Source: Acidiferrobacteraceae bacterium (GTDB lineage Bacteria; Pseudomonadota; Gammaproteobacteria; Arenicellales; UBA868). Taken from it: a stretch of 54,801 bases of DNA. The stretch lies in assembly GCA_002724185.1 (NCBI GenBank), contig PBOB01000071.1, forward strand, positions 1 through 54,801. The letters are read 5' to 3'. Of this stretch, positions 25,742 to 35,286 are shown piece by piece (the first letter of the stretch is position 1; the number at the start of each line of letters is the position of its first letter). The position numbers and the translations under genes were made by a program. The notes beneath the pieces are model-generated. The model was not told the origin of the DNA. It ran no database searches and saw nothing but the letters and a program-made list of their open reading frames with translations.

Positions 25742-27310
25742 ATGGTAGAAACTACTAAGATCTATTTACTGGACACCACGCTCCGTGATGGTGAGCAAAC
25801 GCAGGGTGTATCATTTGCGCCCGATGAAAAAGTTAATATTGCTCGTGCGCTACTGCAGGGTCTAAAAGTTGATCGCATTGAGATAGCTTCTGCGGGGGTT
25901 TCACATGGCGAAAAGGAAGCCGTGAGTCAGATCCATCAGTGGGCAGCACACCAGGAACTTCTGGATCGTGTTGAAGTGCTCGGTTTTGTTGATGGATCAA
26001 GAAGTGTTGATTGGGTAGTAGATTCTGGTGGTAGGGTATTGAATTTGCTAACCAAAGCGAGCGAAAGGCATTGCCGAATACAGCTGCGTAAAACTCTAGA
26101 AGAACATATCGTTGATATAAGGCGAACTGTTGACTATGCACGCTCAAAAGATCTTATTGTTAACGTATATCTTGAAGATTGGTCGAATGGTTACCGAGAT
26201 AGCCGAGACTATGTTTACCAATTAGTTGATGCTCTGCAATCCATGGAATTATCACATGTAATGTTGCCAGACACGCTTGGGGTATTGGGGCCATCAGAAG
26301 TGTTTGACAGTATTCATGACATGTGTAGCCGTTATCCAGGACTAATCTTTGATTTCCATCCACACAACGATTATGGACTTGCAACAGCCAACGCTATGGC
26401 TGCGGTGGAGGCAGGCGTATCAACAATTCATGCCACGATAAATTGTCTTGGTGAACGTGCGGGCAATGTATCACTTGCAGAGATTGCAATAGTTTTGAGG
26501 GATAAACTCGGAGCAGAAATCTCTATTGATGAGTCAAAGATACACGACCTCAGTCAGCTAGTAGAAAACTTTTCAGGAAAACGAGTAGCTGCTAACACTC
26601 CCATTATTGGGGCAGATGTTTTTACACAGACTAGCGGTATACATGCAGATGGCGACAAGAAAGGCAATCTTTATCAAACCAATCTAAGTCCTGAGAGATT
26701 TGGTCGTAAGCATAGCTATGCGTTAGGTAAAATGAGTGGCCGAGCATCGCTTGTGAAGAATTTAGAACAGCTTGGAATGCAACTTTCGGCTGAGCAGCAA
26801 GAACAAGTTTTACAGAGAATAATTGAGATTGCCGATAGTAAAGCGACTATAACCCGTGAGGATTTACCATTTATTATTGCTGACATTCTAGAGAACCGAG
26901 ATTATCAGCATATTGAACTGTTGAGTTGTTCTATTCACAGTGGTTACGATATTGAATCGACCGCAAGTCTGCGGGTGAGAGTGGGTGAGGAGATTTACAA
27001 GTCTTCTGGATCTGGTAATGGTGGATTTGATGCTTTCAATACTGCGATGCGCAAGATTCTCGATTCAGAAGGTGTAAGTTTCCCAGAGCTGACTGATTTT
27101 GAAATTCACATACCTAAGGGTGGGAGTACAAATGCACTGACAGAGTGTTTTATTACATGGGATGATGGTAGAAGAACCTTCAAGACACGAGGCGTGCATG
27201 CTAATCAGGTATTTGCCGGAGTTAATGCGACAATTAGAATGCTGAACATGATTCTTCAAAGTCACATTGCAGGTGACCAACTCTCAACACCGCTTGATCG
27301 TCCCGAATAG
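25742..27310 (+). CDS. cimA: (R)-citramalate synthase, Leptospira type
   Basis: The 522-residue protein condenses pyruvate and acetyl-CoA to citramalate, the first step of isoleucine synthesis from pyruvate. The HMGL-like catalytic domain carries DTTLRDGEQ (11-19) and the metal-binding HPHNDYG (206-212); the C-terminal LeuA dimer/regulatory domain spans roughly 375-510. The segments VDRIEIASAGVS, VLGFVDGSRSVDW, LLTKASERH and VNVYLEDWSNG closely follow Leptospira citramalate synthase rather than LeuA. 2-Isopropylmalate synthase is the alternative. leuB, whose product also acts in the citramalate route, lies 1.4 kb downstream on the other strand. Confidence 0.85.
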   Translation: MVETTKIYLLDTTLRDGEQTQGVSFAPDEKVNIARALLQGLKVDRIEIASAGVSHGEKEAVSQIHQWAAHQELLDRVEVLGFVDGSRSVDWVVDSGGRVLNLLTKASERHCRIQLRKTLEEHIVDIRRTVDYARSKDLIVNVYLEDWSNGYRDSRDYVYQLVDALQSMELSHVMLPDTLGVLGPSEVFDSIHDMCSRYPGLIFDFHPHNDYGLATANAMAAVEAGVSTIHATINCLGERAGNVSLAEIAIVLRDKLGAEISIDESKIHDLSQLVENFSGKRVAANTPIIGADVFTQTSGIHADGDKKGNLYQTNLSPERFGRKHSYALGKMSGRASLVKNLEQLGMQLSAEQQEQVLQRIIEIADSKATITREDLPFIIADILENRDYQHIELLSCSIHSGYDIESTASLRVRVGEEIYKSSGSGNGGFDAFNTAMRKILDSEGVSFPELTDFEIHIPKGGSTNALTECFITWDDGRRTFKTRGVHANQVFAGVNATIRMLNMILQSHIAGDQLSTPLDRPE

Positions 27311-27465
27311 ACTGAAGTATTGTGATACCTATTTTCGGAAATTCTATTCCAGAGGATCTGAGGTAGTGATGTACGAATATTCGATAAATCTTCGCGATAG
27401 TGTATTGCTTGTAGATCAGGATTAGCTAGCAGTACATTTTTCTCTATTAGGCATCAACAATAGAT

Positions 27466-28638
27466 ATGGACCTCGATAGAATTCGAGTTGAAACACCTGG
27501 AACCGAAAGAGTTATTCATTTGAATAATTGTGGTTCTGCTTTGATGCCTCAACCAGTGTTAGATGCCGTTATTGGTCATCTTTCTCTGGAAGCCGAGATT
27601 GGCGGTTACGAGGCAGAGATTACAGCGGCAGCAGAGCTTAATAATACCTATCAAGCTATTTCCCGTTTAATTAATTGCCAAGTAGATGAACTCGCCATTG
27701 TAGAAAATGCCACCGTTGCATGGGACATGGCATTTTATGGCTTGCCATTGGTTCGAGGAGACGTAGTGTTGACCACGGTCTCAGAGTATGCTTCTAACTA
27801 TATTGCCTATTTGCAGCGCGCAGAACGAGATGGAATAGAAGTTCGAGTAGCACCTAATGACGAGACCGGTCAGATAGATGTTACTGCATTAGAGAATATG
27901 ATTGATAGCAATGTGAAGTTGATTTCTATTACCCATGTACCTACAAATGGGGGGTTAATTAATCCTGCAGTCGACATTGGCAATGTCGCCCGCAGAGCTG
28001 GAATACCCTACTTACTAGATGCTTGCCAATCGGTTGGACAGTTACACCTTGATGTTGATGTTATTGGTTGTGATATGTTGTCTGCTACTGGCCGGAAGTT
28101 TTTGCGCGGTCCACGAGGTACTGGATTTCTATATGTGCGAGATACCATTTTAGACTATCTTCAACCGCCATTCCTCGATCTTCACTCTGCTCGGTGGAAA
28201 ACTTCCAGGAGTTACGAAATCGTTTCCAACGCGCGACGTTTCGAGAATTGGGAGAATTATGTGGCAGGGAAAATCGGACTTGGTGTGGCCGTGGATTATG
28301 CATTGGGAATCGGGCTTAGCAACATTGCACAACGTATAAAAGATTTGGCTACTAACTTACGCGATTGTATGGCCGATTTACCTGGTGTTATGGTCCATGA
28401 CCTAGGCGAAAAGAAGTCCGGCATCATCAGCTTCTCTGTTTCTAATGTAGAGCCACAAAAAGTTATAGAAATAATGAGTTCTGATGGTATAAACATCTCC
28501 AGCACTTCTGTGTTATCCACCCGGTGCGACATGGAGCTGCGAGGCATACAAGAGATGAACCGAATAGGAATACATTACTACAATTCAGAGGACGAACTAG
28601 ACCAATTTATGGATTGTCTTCGATCAATTCTAGATTAA
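27466..28638 (+). CDS. Class V aminotransferase-fold PLP enzyme, cysteine-desulfurase-like
   Basis: The 390-residue protein has the fold of SufS/isopenicillin-epimerase-like enzymes. The start VIHLNNCGSALMPQPV, the PLP aspartate in LLDACQSVGQ, and the Schiff-base lysine in SATGRKFLRGPRGTGF (Lys211) are clear. The loop between residues about 320 and 365, where cysteine desulfurases carry the active cysteine, has a cysteine only at STRCDM, not the standard SufS motif. The substrate is therefore unknown; a C-S lyase, racemase or epimerase is possible. It lies between cimA and leuB but need not act in branched-chain synthesis. Confidence 0.85.
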   Translation: MDLDRIRVETPGTERVIHLNNCGSALMPQPVLDAVIGHLSLEAEIGGYEAEITAAAELNNTYQAISRLINCQVDELAIVENATVAWDMAFYGLPLVRGDVVLTTVSEYASNYIAYLQRAERDGIEVRVAPNDETGQIDVTALENMIDSNVKLISITHVPTNGGLINPAVDIGNVARRAGIPYLLDACQSVGQLHLDVDVIGCDMLSATGRKFLRGPRGTGFLYVRDTILDYLQPPFLDLHSARWKTSRSYEIVSNARRFENWENYVAGKIGLGVAVDYALGIGLSNIAQRIKDLATNLRDCMADLPGVMVHDLGEKKSGIISFSVSNVEPQKVIEIMSSDGINISSTSVLSTRCDMELRGIQEMNRIGIHYYNSEDELDQFMDCLRSILD

Positions 28639-28678
28639 TCTTTTTAGTAATCAGCAAATATCTTTTGCTACTTAGCAG

Positions 28679-29791
28679 CTAATTTTGAGGCACTGGCATA
28701 CGATCTAACTCCTCTAACACCTTATCACCAAACTCAGCTGTGCTTATCACACTTTCAGCTTTACCGCGACGAGCAAGATCAGGGGTTGTGAAGCCATGCA
28801 CAAAAACATTCTGCATAGCATTCCATAGATTTGTAGCTTCGGCATCCATATTGCAGCTCATTTCCAGCATCATAGCCACAGATCCAAGCATGGCGTAAGG
28901 GTTCGCGATGCCTTTGCCTGCTATATCGGGAGCAGAGCCATGCGATGGCTCATAATAAGATTTTTCTGGGCCGATGCAGGCTGAAGGCATTAGCCCCAAG
29001 GAGCCAAGTATCCCACCTCCTTGATCACTCAGAATATCACCAAACATATTTTCCATTACCATGACATCAAAGCGACTAGGATCGAGGCACAAATAAGTGG
29101 CAGCTGCGTCTACTAGCACATGTTCCACTTTAATATCCGGAAACTCTAATTGGACCTCCTCTAGAATCTCATTCCACAGGACGCTTGACTTTAGGACATT
29201 GCTCTTATGCACGTTGTGCAGATAGCCTTTTCTTTTGCTTGCTAGCTCGAAACCTATGTGAAGCACTCTTCGAATCTGATCTTCAGTATATTCAAGTTGC
29301 TCATGCACGAAACGTTTTCCATCGTCATTGATACCCATAGTTTTGTGCCCAAAATATAGCCCCCCAACAAGCTCCCGAACGATAAGTGCGTCGATACCTG
29401 CCCCGATAATTTCTGGCCTTAATGGGGAAAAATGAGCCAAGCTGGGTGGTAAGTAGACAGGGCGAAGATTTGCATATGTATCATATCGGCGTCGCATTGG
29501 AAGCAATGCGCCACGCTCAGGCTGGTCGTCAACTGGAATTTTCTTGGAATCTTCATGACTTAAACCTATTGTCCCTTTAAGGATTGCATCTGCTTGGTCA
29601 CAAATCTCAATTGTTTCCTTAGGGAAGGATGTGCCAGTCTCAAAGTAGGCCGTCGCACCAAATAGAGCATCAGTTAAATCAAAACGAATTGCGTTACGGG
29701 TTTCTATATGCCGCAATATTTTAGTAGCTTCCGAGGTTATCTCTGGACCTATCCCATCACCTGATAGAACTGCAATTTTATATGTTTGCAT
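28679..29791 (-). CDS. leuB: 3-isopropylmalate dehydrogenase
   Basis: The 370-residue protein is an isocitrate/isopropylmalate dehydrogenase-family enzyme, with GDGIGPEI at the start, LLPMRRRYDTYANLRPV, the tyrosine region ELVGGLYFG, the metal-binding VMENMFGDILSDQ and the cofactor loop PSHGSAPDIAGKGIANP. LeuB oxidises 3-isopropylmalate, and in organisms using citramalate also 3-methylmalate for isoleucine. leuC and leuD are not next to it. It is convergent with the class V enzyme gene. Confidence 0.94.
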   Translation of the reverse strand: MQTYKIAVLSGDGIGPEITSEATKILRHIETRNAIRFDLTDALFGATAYFETGTSFPKETIEICDQADAILKGTIGLSHEDSKKIPVDDQPERGALLPMRRRYDTYANLRPVYLPPSLAHFSPLRPEIIGAGIDALIVRELVGGLYFGHKTMGINDDGKRFVHEQLEYTEDQIRRVLHIGFELASKRKGYLHNVHKSNVLKSSVLWNEILEEVQLEFPDIKVEHVLVDAAATYLCLDPSRFDVMVMENMFGDILSDQGGGILGSLGLMPSACIGPEKSYYEPSHGSAPDIAGKGIANPYAMLGSVAMMLEMSCNMDAEATNLWNAMQNVFVHGFTTPDLARRGKAESVISTAEFGDKVLEELDRMPVPQN

Positions 29792-29911
29792 TGTATTTTT
29801 GTCGATTTAAGAATCAAGAAGTAAGAGATGCTAGTAGATGCATCACGCTGTTTCTATAAAAACTATTGGTATTTATTTAATTTGGTGGTATTCAATGATG
29901 TAGAGTTCTTA

Positions 29912-30700
29912 TTATTTTGCAGAGCTCCTATATGTCCGAATTCGCTCCCATGCTTTCTGTATTTCTCGCGTCTTTTCTGTGGCAAGCTGCATCATTTCTT
30001 CGGGCAATCCCTTAGCTACCAATTTATCTGGATGATGCCTACTCATAAGTCTTCGATACGCAGTTTTTATTTCCGCATCTTCAGCGGATGGCGTAACACC
30101 TAGTACTTGATAGGCGTCATCTAAAGACTGTTCTTGATTGCCAAGATTGTTTTGAGTCCCACGTAGAAAATCAACAAGACGATCGATTTGAGTAGCGTCA
30201 AAACCAAGAGAATCAGCTACTTTTAATAGAATGCTATTTTCTGCTGCGTCAAGCCTACCATCTGCTAGGGCAGCCTGGACTTGGATTTCTAGGAACATCC
30301 GAAGTAAGTTTGTTTGTCTATGGCACTCGGCGCGAAATTGGTTTAACACTTCATCCAAAGGGAAGTCGACAGCCTTGCCACGCTCAAAGAGATCGATAGC
30401 AGCACGGCGTTGGGCTTCATTGAAGCTCATATGATCCATTACGTCAGTTGCAGCTTTTATTTCTTGTGAAGAGACCTGGCCATCAGCTTTCGCCAGATGC
30501 CCCATGACTGAGAAGGTTGCAGTAAAAAAAGCCGCCTGTGTGCGTTCAGTTGCTGTTTCTGGCGAGTGTCGACCTTTTTGCTTATGTTTTCTTCGGGCAT
30601 CTATCTGGTGCCCTATTGATGCTCCAAGTAGCGCTCCAAGAGGCCCGCCTAGTAGCATAAAGCCAACTGTCCCACCTAAGAATTTCCCCCACCAAGCCAT
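29912..30700 (-). CDS. djlA: DjlA-like membrane co-chaperone (TerB and DnaJ domains)
   Basis: The 262-residue protein begins with a glycine-rich membrane segment (about 5-30), as in DjlA, followed by a TerB-like domain (about 55-175) and a C-terminal J domain (about 192-258) with the HPD motif at 223-225. DjlA activates DnaK at the inner face of the cytoplasmic membrane through its J domain. Length and domain order match the family. It is preceded by gor on the same strand, about 98 bases away. Confidence 0.9.
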   Translation of the reverse strand: MAWWGKFLGGTVGFMLLGGPLGALLGASIGHQIDARRKHKQKGRHSPETATERTQAAFFTATFSVMGHLAKADGQVSSQEIKAATDVMDHMSFNEAQRRAAIDLFERGKAVDFPLDEVLNQFRAECHRQTNLLRMFLEIQVQAALADGRLDAAENSILLKVADSLGFDATQIDRLVDFLRGTQNNLGNQEQSLDDAYQVLGVTPSAEDAEIKTAYRRLMSRHHPDKLVAKGLPEEMMQLATEKTREIQKAWERIRTYRSSAK

Positions 30701-30798
30701 AGCTATATTCTTGATTTCCGTGTTATTTGCATATTGCTTTCTCGTAAAGCTCCCAATGAAGGTGCTCGCTTAAATTATAGTGCACATAACAATTTAGC

Positions 30799-32178
30799 TT
30801 AAGCAGTATAGTTTGATTTTCGTCCATTACGGAGTGTAACCAACTCTTCAGCTGCTGTCGGATGTATGGCGACTGTTTTATCGAAATCAGCTTTACGAGC
30901 TCCCATCGTTATTGTTACTGCAAAACCCTGAATAAGCTCATCGGCTGCTTCGCCTATCACATGACAACCAACAATAATTTCTTCATCTCCAATTACAATT
31001 AATTTTACAATTGTTGGAGCTTTTTTTTTCGTCATTGCATAGTAAATGTTAGTAAAACGCCCTTCGTAGATCGTGACTGCATCAAGACCATGCCGCTCAA
31101 CCGCTTGCTTTTCTGTGAGCCCAACGGTGCCAATAGGGGGATGAGAGAAAATGACACTAGGAATATTTTCATAATCAAGATAAGCATCAGATTTACCACC
31201 AAAAACTCGATCAGCAAGCCGTCGGCCGGCTGCAATTGCAACAGGAGTAAGCGTATGATGGCCAATAACATCGCCTACTGCGTATATTCCGTCGATATTT
31301 GTATTCTGATATGCATCCGTCAAGATGTGACCATCAGAATCTGTATCGACTCCAACGCCATCTAGATTAAGAGAAGTAGTCTCTGGTTCTCGTCCGATGG
31401 CCCATATCGCAGTGTCAAGTCCCGCAGTAGAACTGCCATCCGAATAAGTTGCAGCCATTGTTCCATCGGGTACTTTTTCTATAGCCTCAACATTGATGTT
31501 AGTTAATATATTGATTCCATTTTTTTTCATTTCAGTCATAAGCGTTTCTGTGAGCGAAATGTCGAAGTCTCTTAACAGAGTATTTTTTCGAATTACGATG
31601 GTCACTTCACTTCCAAGAGCATTCAGCATACCTGCCAATTCTGTAGAGATATAGCCTGATCCCACAATGAGTACTCGCATTGGTTGTTTACTTAACTCGA
31701 AGAATTTATCGCTGGTTATACCAAGTTCTACACCTGCCAGTGAAGGTAATGTTGGTTTGCCCCCAGTTGCTATCAAGATGTGTGGCGCGTTAAGAGTGCC
31801 CATGTTAGTTAAAACATGATTGACATCAACTAATGATGCTATCGAACTAAGTTGCAGCACGCCGGCTGATTCTAGGTTTTTGCGGTAGATCTCATTTAGG
31901 CGCGTAATATATGCATCTCGTTCTGCCACAAGAGATTTCCAGTCAAAATCAGGTTTGTTGATAGAGAACCCATAGTCAGATGCGTCTTCTAATATTCCAC
32001 TTATTCTAGCGGCATTCCACATAATTTTTTTAGGAACACACCCTAAGTTGACGCATGTACCCCCAAGCTTTCCACTTTCAACTAGTGCCACCCGGGCACC
32101 ATATTCTGCGGCGCGGCGCGCAGTAGCGATACCTCCACTACCTCCACCAATAACAATCAGATCAAAATTGTTTTGCAT
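30799..32178 (-). CDS. gor: Glutathione-disulfide reductase
   Basis: This FAD flavoenzyme reduces glutathione disulfide with NADPH. The redox pair is in GGTCVNLGCVPKK (Cys42 and Cys47). The FAD site is DLIVIGGGSGGIATA, the NADPH domain begins LIVGSGYIS, and the C-terminal interface carries the catalytic histidine in VAIHPTAAEELVTLR. The first part IWAIGREPET supports a glutathione reductase rather than lipoamide dehydrogenase. I chose the ATG at 32178; a TTG at 32190 would add four residues. It is divergent from the oligopeptidase gene. Confidence 0.92.
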   Translation of the reverse strand: MQNNFDLIVIGGGSGGIATARRAAEYGARVALVESGKLGGTCVNLGCVPKKIMWNAARISGILEDASDYGFSINKPDFDWKSLVAERDAYITRLNEIYRKNLESAGVLQLSSIASLVDVNHVLTNMGTLNAPHILIATGGKPTLPSLAGVELGITSDKFFELSKQPMRVLIVGSGYISTELAGMLNALGSEVTIVIRKNTLLRDFDISLTETLMTEMKKNGINILTNINVEAIEKVPDGTMAATYSDGSSTAGLDTAIWAIGREPETTSLNLDGVGVDTDSDGHILTDAYQNTNIDGIYAVGDVIGHHTLTPVAIAAGRRLADRVFGGKSDAYLDYENIPSVIFSHPPIGTVGLTEKQAVERHGLDAVTIYEGRFTNIYYAMTKKKAPTIVKLIVIGDEEIIVGCHVIGEAADELIQGFAVTITMGARKADFDKTVAIHPTAAEELVTLRNGRKSNYTA

Positions 32179-32343
32179 TACGTAAACCAATCCACTGATG
32201 CGTATCCCTAATTAATTTAGTCAGAACTAGGATCATGATAATGTACTACGGTATTATAGATGGAAGTTTTTGTTGATTATTAGTGCATAACCATAAAAAG
32301 GTGCGTGCTAAGCCACGTGTCTTGAATTGCGACGGGGCTATCC

Positions 32344-34383
32344 ATGACTCAAAACCCTCTAATTAATGTTGATTGCGTACCACGATTTGCAGATATCGAA
32401 CCTAAGCACATCGAGCCCGCGTTGGATTTGGTTCTCGCTAATAATCGTGAGGCACTGAGACAATTATCGACTAATTCGGACAAAGCTGATTGGGATAATT
32501 TTGCTGAACCACTTGTCGCTATTTCAGACAAGCTTGATAGGCTGTGGTCAGTTGTTTCTCATTTGAATGCAGTAAATGACTCTGAGGAGTTTCGAAGTGC
32601 CTACGAGGTAGCATTGCAAAAATGGACAATTTATCAGACAGAAGTTAGCCAAAATCGCGAACTATTTTCTGGTTTCAAGCGAATCGAAAATAGCCCACAA
32701 TTTGGCAACCTTAATAAGGAGAAACAGAAAGTTATTCAAAATGCAATTCGCGATTTTAAATTAGGCGGTTCGGAATTAGAGGGCGCAGATCGCAAGCGCT
32801 TTGCTACCATTTCAGCAGAGTTGGCAGCTCTTTCAAATAATTTTGAGCAAAATGTGTTAGATGCAACCGACGGTTGGTATCTCGATTTGAGTGAAGAGTC
32901 AGAATTAGATGGGTTGCCGTTTTCATCAAGAGAGTTGGCAAGGCAAACCGCTGAGCGGGCAGGGGTAGATGGATGGCGTTTTACTTCTCAAGCTCCCTCA
33001 TTTATTCCATTCATGATGTTCTCTGCTAAGCGTGAGCTACGGCGTACAATGTATCATGCCTATGTTACTCGAGCGAGTGAATGTTGTCCCAATGGTGGCA
33101 AGTGGGACAATAGTAAGGTTATGGATCAAATTCGTGCGTTGCGCCAAGAGCAAGCAGCATTGCTTGGTTATGAGTCGTATGCTAGTTATGCGTTAGTTAC
33201 TCGGATGGCGAAAACGCCCGGAACTGTTGAGGAATTTCTCGTTGATCTTGTGTCGCGCAGTCGATCACATGCTCATAATGAACTCCAAGAATTAATTAAT
33301 TTTGTAGGTAAGAAGGCGCCAGGAGTTGAGCTTAAAGCGTGGGACATCCCCTATTGGTCGGAAAAGTTGCGCCAGTCTAGGTATGAATTTAGTCAAGAAG
33401 ATGTCCGCCCATTTTTCCCGTTACCGCGTGTATTAGAGGGTATGTTTGAAATAGTTCATAACCTTTTTGGTATAGCAGTACGCCCTGCTTCAGTGATGCC
33501 GCAGGTATGGCATCCAGATGTGATGTTCTTCGAGATCTTTGACGATGACACTAACTTGTGTGGACAGTTTTATCTAGATGTTTATGCCCGAGCAAATAAG
33601 CGTGGAGGAGCCTGGATGGCTGATTGTATTTCGAGAAGTCGTAAATCGGATGGTGACATCCAGATACCCGTAGCGATGTTGACTTGCAATTTTTCACCAC
33701 CCATCGGCAATAAGTCATCCCTTTTGACGCATGAAGAAGTGCTTACTTTGTTCCATGAATTCGGACATGGCCTACATCATATGCTTACCAAGGTGAGCGA
33801 GTCACCTGTAGCTGGCATTAATGGCGTTCCTTGGGATGCAGTAGAGTTGCCTAGCCAGTTTTTAGAAAATTGGTGTTGGCAACCAGACTCACTAGATATG
33901 ATATCAGGACATTTTGAGTCTGGAGAAAGCCTGCCTGCTGATTTACTTTCTAAATTGCGTAAAGCTAAGAATTTCCAGTCTGGAATGCAAATGATCCGTC
34001 AATTAGAATTCTCTCTCTTTGACTTGCGCTTGCATTCATGCATCTCCGAAGACATATCTATACAACAGGTTCTTGATGAAGTTCGTCGTGATGTGTCAGT
34101 TGTGGATACCCCTCCATTTAACCGGTTTCAGCATGCTTTCTCTCATATATTTGCGGGCGGCTATGCAGCTGGCTACTACAGCTATAAATGGGCTGAGGTC
34201 CTTTCAGCAGATGCATTTGGAAGATTTGAGGAGGAAGGATTATTTAATCGTGAAGCAGGTGATGCTTTTCGTTCTGAGATATTAGAGAAGGGAGGAGTAT
34301 GTGATCCCTCTTCGATGTTTCTTGAATTTAGGGGTCGAGCACCATCTGTCGATGCTTTAATCAGACACCTTGGTCTCTCCTGA
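32344..34383 (+). CDS. prlC: Oligopeptidase A (M3 metallopeptidase)
   Basis: The 679-residue protein is an M3-family zinc oligopeptidase of the PrlC/OpdA type, degrading short cytoplasmic peptides including cleaved signal peptides. The zinc motif is LFHEFGHGLHH (HEFGH at 471-475), with the third ligand expected in the WDAVELPSQFLENW segment. The C-terminal FSHIFAGGYAAGYYSYKWAEV is highly typical. The amino-terminal PRFADIEPKHIEPAL also fits. It appears complete, with an ATG start. Confidence 0.95.
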   Translation: MTQNPLINVDCVPRFADIEPKHIEPALDLVLANNREALRQLSTNSDKADWDNFAEPLVAISDKLDRLWSVVSHLNAVNDSEEFRSAYEVALQKWTIYQTEVSQNRELFSGFKRIENSPQFGNLNKEKQKVIQNAIRDFKLGGSELEGADRKRFATISAELAALSNNFEQNVLDATDGWYLDLSEESELDGLPFSSRELARQTAERAGVDGWRFTSQAPSFIPFMMFSAKRELRRTMYHAYVTRASECCPNGGKWDNSKVMDQIRALRQEQAALLGYESYASYALVTRMAKTPGTVEEFLVDLVSRSRSHAHNELQELINFVGKKAPGVELKAWDIPYWSEKLRQSRYEFSQEDVRPFFPLPRVLEGMFEIVHNLFGIAVRPASVMPQVWHPDVMFFEIFDDDTNLCGQFYLDVYARANKRGGAWMADCISRSRKSDGDIQIPVAMLTCNFSPPIGNKSSLLTHEEVLTLFHEFGHGLHHMLTKVSESPVAGINGVPWDAVELPSQFLENWCWQPDSLDMISGHFESGESLPADLLSKLRKAKNFQSGMQMIRQLEFSLFDLRLHSCISEDISIQQVLDEVRRDVSVVDTPPFNRFQHAFSHIFAGGYAAGYYSYKWAEVLSADAFGRFEEEGLFNREAGDAFRSEILEKGGVCDPSSMFLEFRGRAPSVDALIRHLGLS

Positions 34384-34689
34384 GAAGATTTCTTGGTTAA
34401 TACAACAGAAAATTTTCTATTTTGGCCGTTTGCTAGTGGCTAATTTCCAGTGGCTCCTTATACTGTCTCAGATCTGACTTAAAGGCTTGAGTTGGAAGGA
34501 AAAGCCAGATCCGGATTCTTGTAGGTGAGAGCTTTGTCTTCATGAGCGAGCAGCTCCATGTGCTGTTTTGCTATACTCGGCTCCCGTCATGGAAACTAAC
34601 TCACACGTTACGGCCTGACTGCTGGTTGTGCGGTATTAATAACCGGTTGGGTACGCGGTGGGAAAACAAACTAGGATGAGGATTTTATA
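34384..34689. other. 306-base intergenic region before petABC
   Basis: This is the only gap of more than 300 bases without a gene. I see no convincing small gene, tRNA or intrinsic terminator in it. Its right half contains an extended -10-like promoter (listed separately) and a GAGGA ribosome-binding sequence just before the GTG of petA. The left 180 bases hold nothing I can assign. Confidence 0.6.
34569..34577 (+). promoter_or_regulatory. Candidate extended -10 promoter for petABC
   Basis: TGCTATACT matches the extended -10 pattern TGnTATAAT with one mismatch. No good -35 is seen 17 bases upstream, which extended -10 promoters tolerate. Transcription would begin near 34584, giving a leader of about 105 bases before petA. 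Prediction only. Confidence 0.4.
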
Positions 34690-35286
34690 GTGGAAGATTC
34701 GAGAAATAATCGCCGGCGACGCTTTTTGGCGGTTGTAACCTCGGTTTTTGGGCTTGTCGGGGTTGGCACCCTTGCTGCATCATTTGTGGCTAGCATGCGT
34801 CCAAGCGCACGAGCTCGTGCTGCAGGCGCGCCAGTTGAAGTTGACATAGGTGATCTTAGAGAAGGGCAAATGATGGTCGTTGAGTGGCGTGGCAAGCCCG
34901 TTTGGATTATTCGACGATCTCGGGAAATGCTATCTGGCTTGGGAACCCTCAGAAGTAAACTTGCTGATCCCGATTCTCAAGTAGAGCAGCAGCCGGTTTA
35001 TGCTCAAAATGAAACACGATCAATTTATCCAGAGATTTTGATCGTTTTGGGGGTTTGTACCCATCTAGGTTGCGCACCAACGAAAAATTTTGAGCGGGGT
35101 ATTTCATCTGGGCTTAGTGAGGAGTGGTTGGGGGGATTTTTCTGTCCATGCCATGGTTCGACGTTTGATCTCGCTGGTCGTGTTTATAAAAATGTTCCTG
35201 CTCCAACCAATTTAGAAGTGCCGCCCCACACATTCTTGTCAGAGAATCGCATAGTTGTTGGCGTAGATAGTGGGAGAGCCGCGTAA
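34690..35286 (+). CDS. petA: Ubiquinol-cytochrome c reductase Rieske iron-sulfur subunit
   Basis: The 198-residue protein carries the Rieske 2Fe-2S cluster motifs CTHLGC (123-128) and CPCHGS (152-157), which transfer electrons from ubiquinol to cytochrome c1. The amino end has the arginine-rich Tat-like RNNRRRRFLAVV followed by a membrane anchor (about 12-35). The start is GTG at 34690 with GAGGA upstream. Its TAA overlaps the petB ATG by one base. It is the first of the three-gene bc1 operon. Confidence 0.96.
   Translation: MEDSRNNRRRRFLAVVTSVFGLVGVGTLAASFVASMRPSARARAAGAPVEVDIGDLREGQMMVVEWRGKPVWIIRRSREMLSGLGTLRSKLADPDSQVEQQPVYAQNETRSIYPEILIVLGVCTHLGCAPTKNFERGISSGLSEEWLGGFFCPCHGSTFDLAGRVYKNVPAPTNLEVPPHTFLSENRIVVGVDSGRAA

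Noticed and set aside
28654-28671. AGCAAA/TTTGCT hairpin between the class V enzyme and leuB as a bidirectional terminator
   Set aside because: The stem is weak and AT-rich, and no T-run follows on either strand.
34384-34689. A small protein or RNA gene in the prlC-petA gap
   Set aside because: No open frame with a ribosome-binding sequence and no stable structured RNA could be supported by eye.
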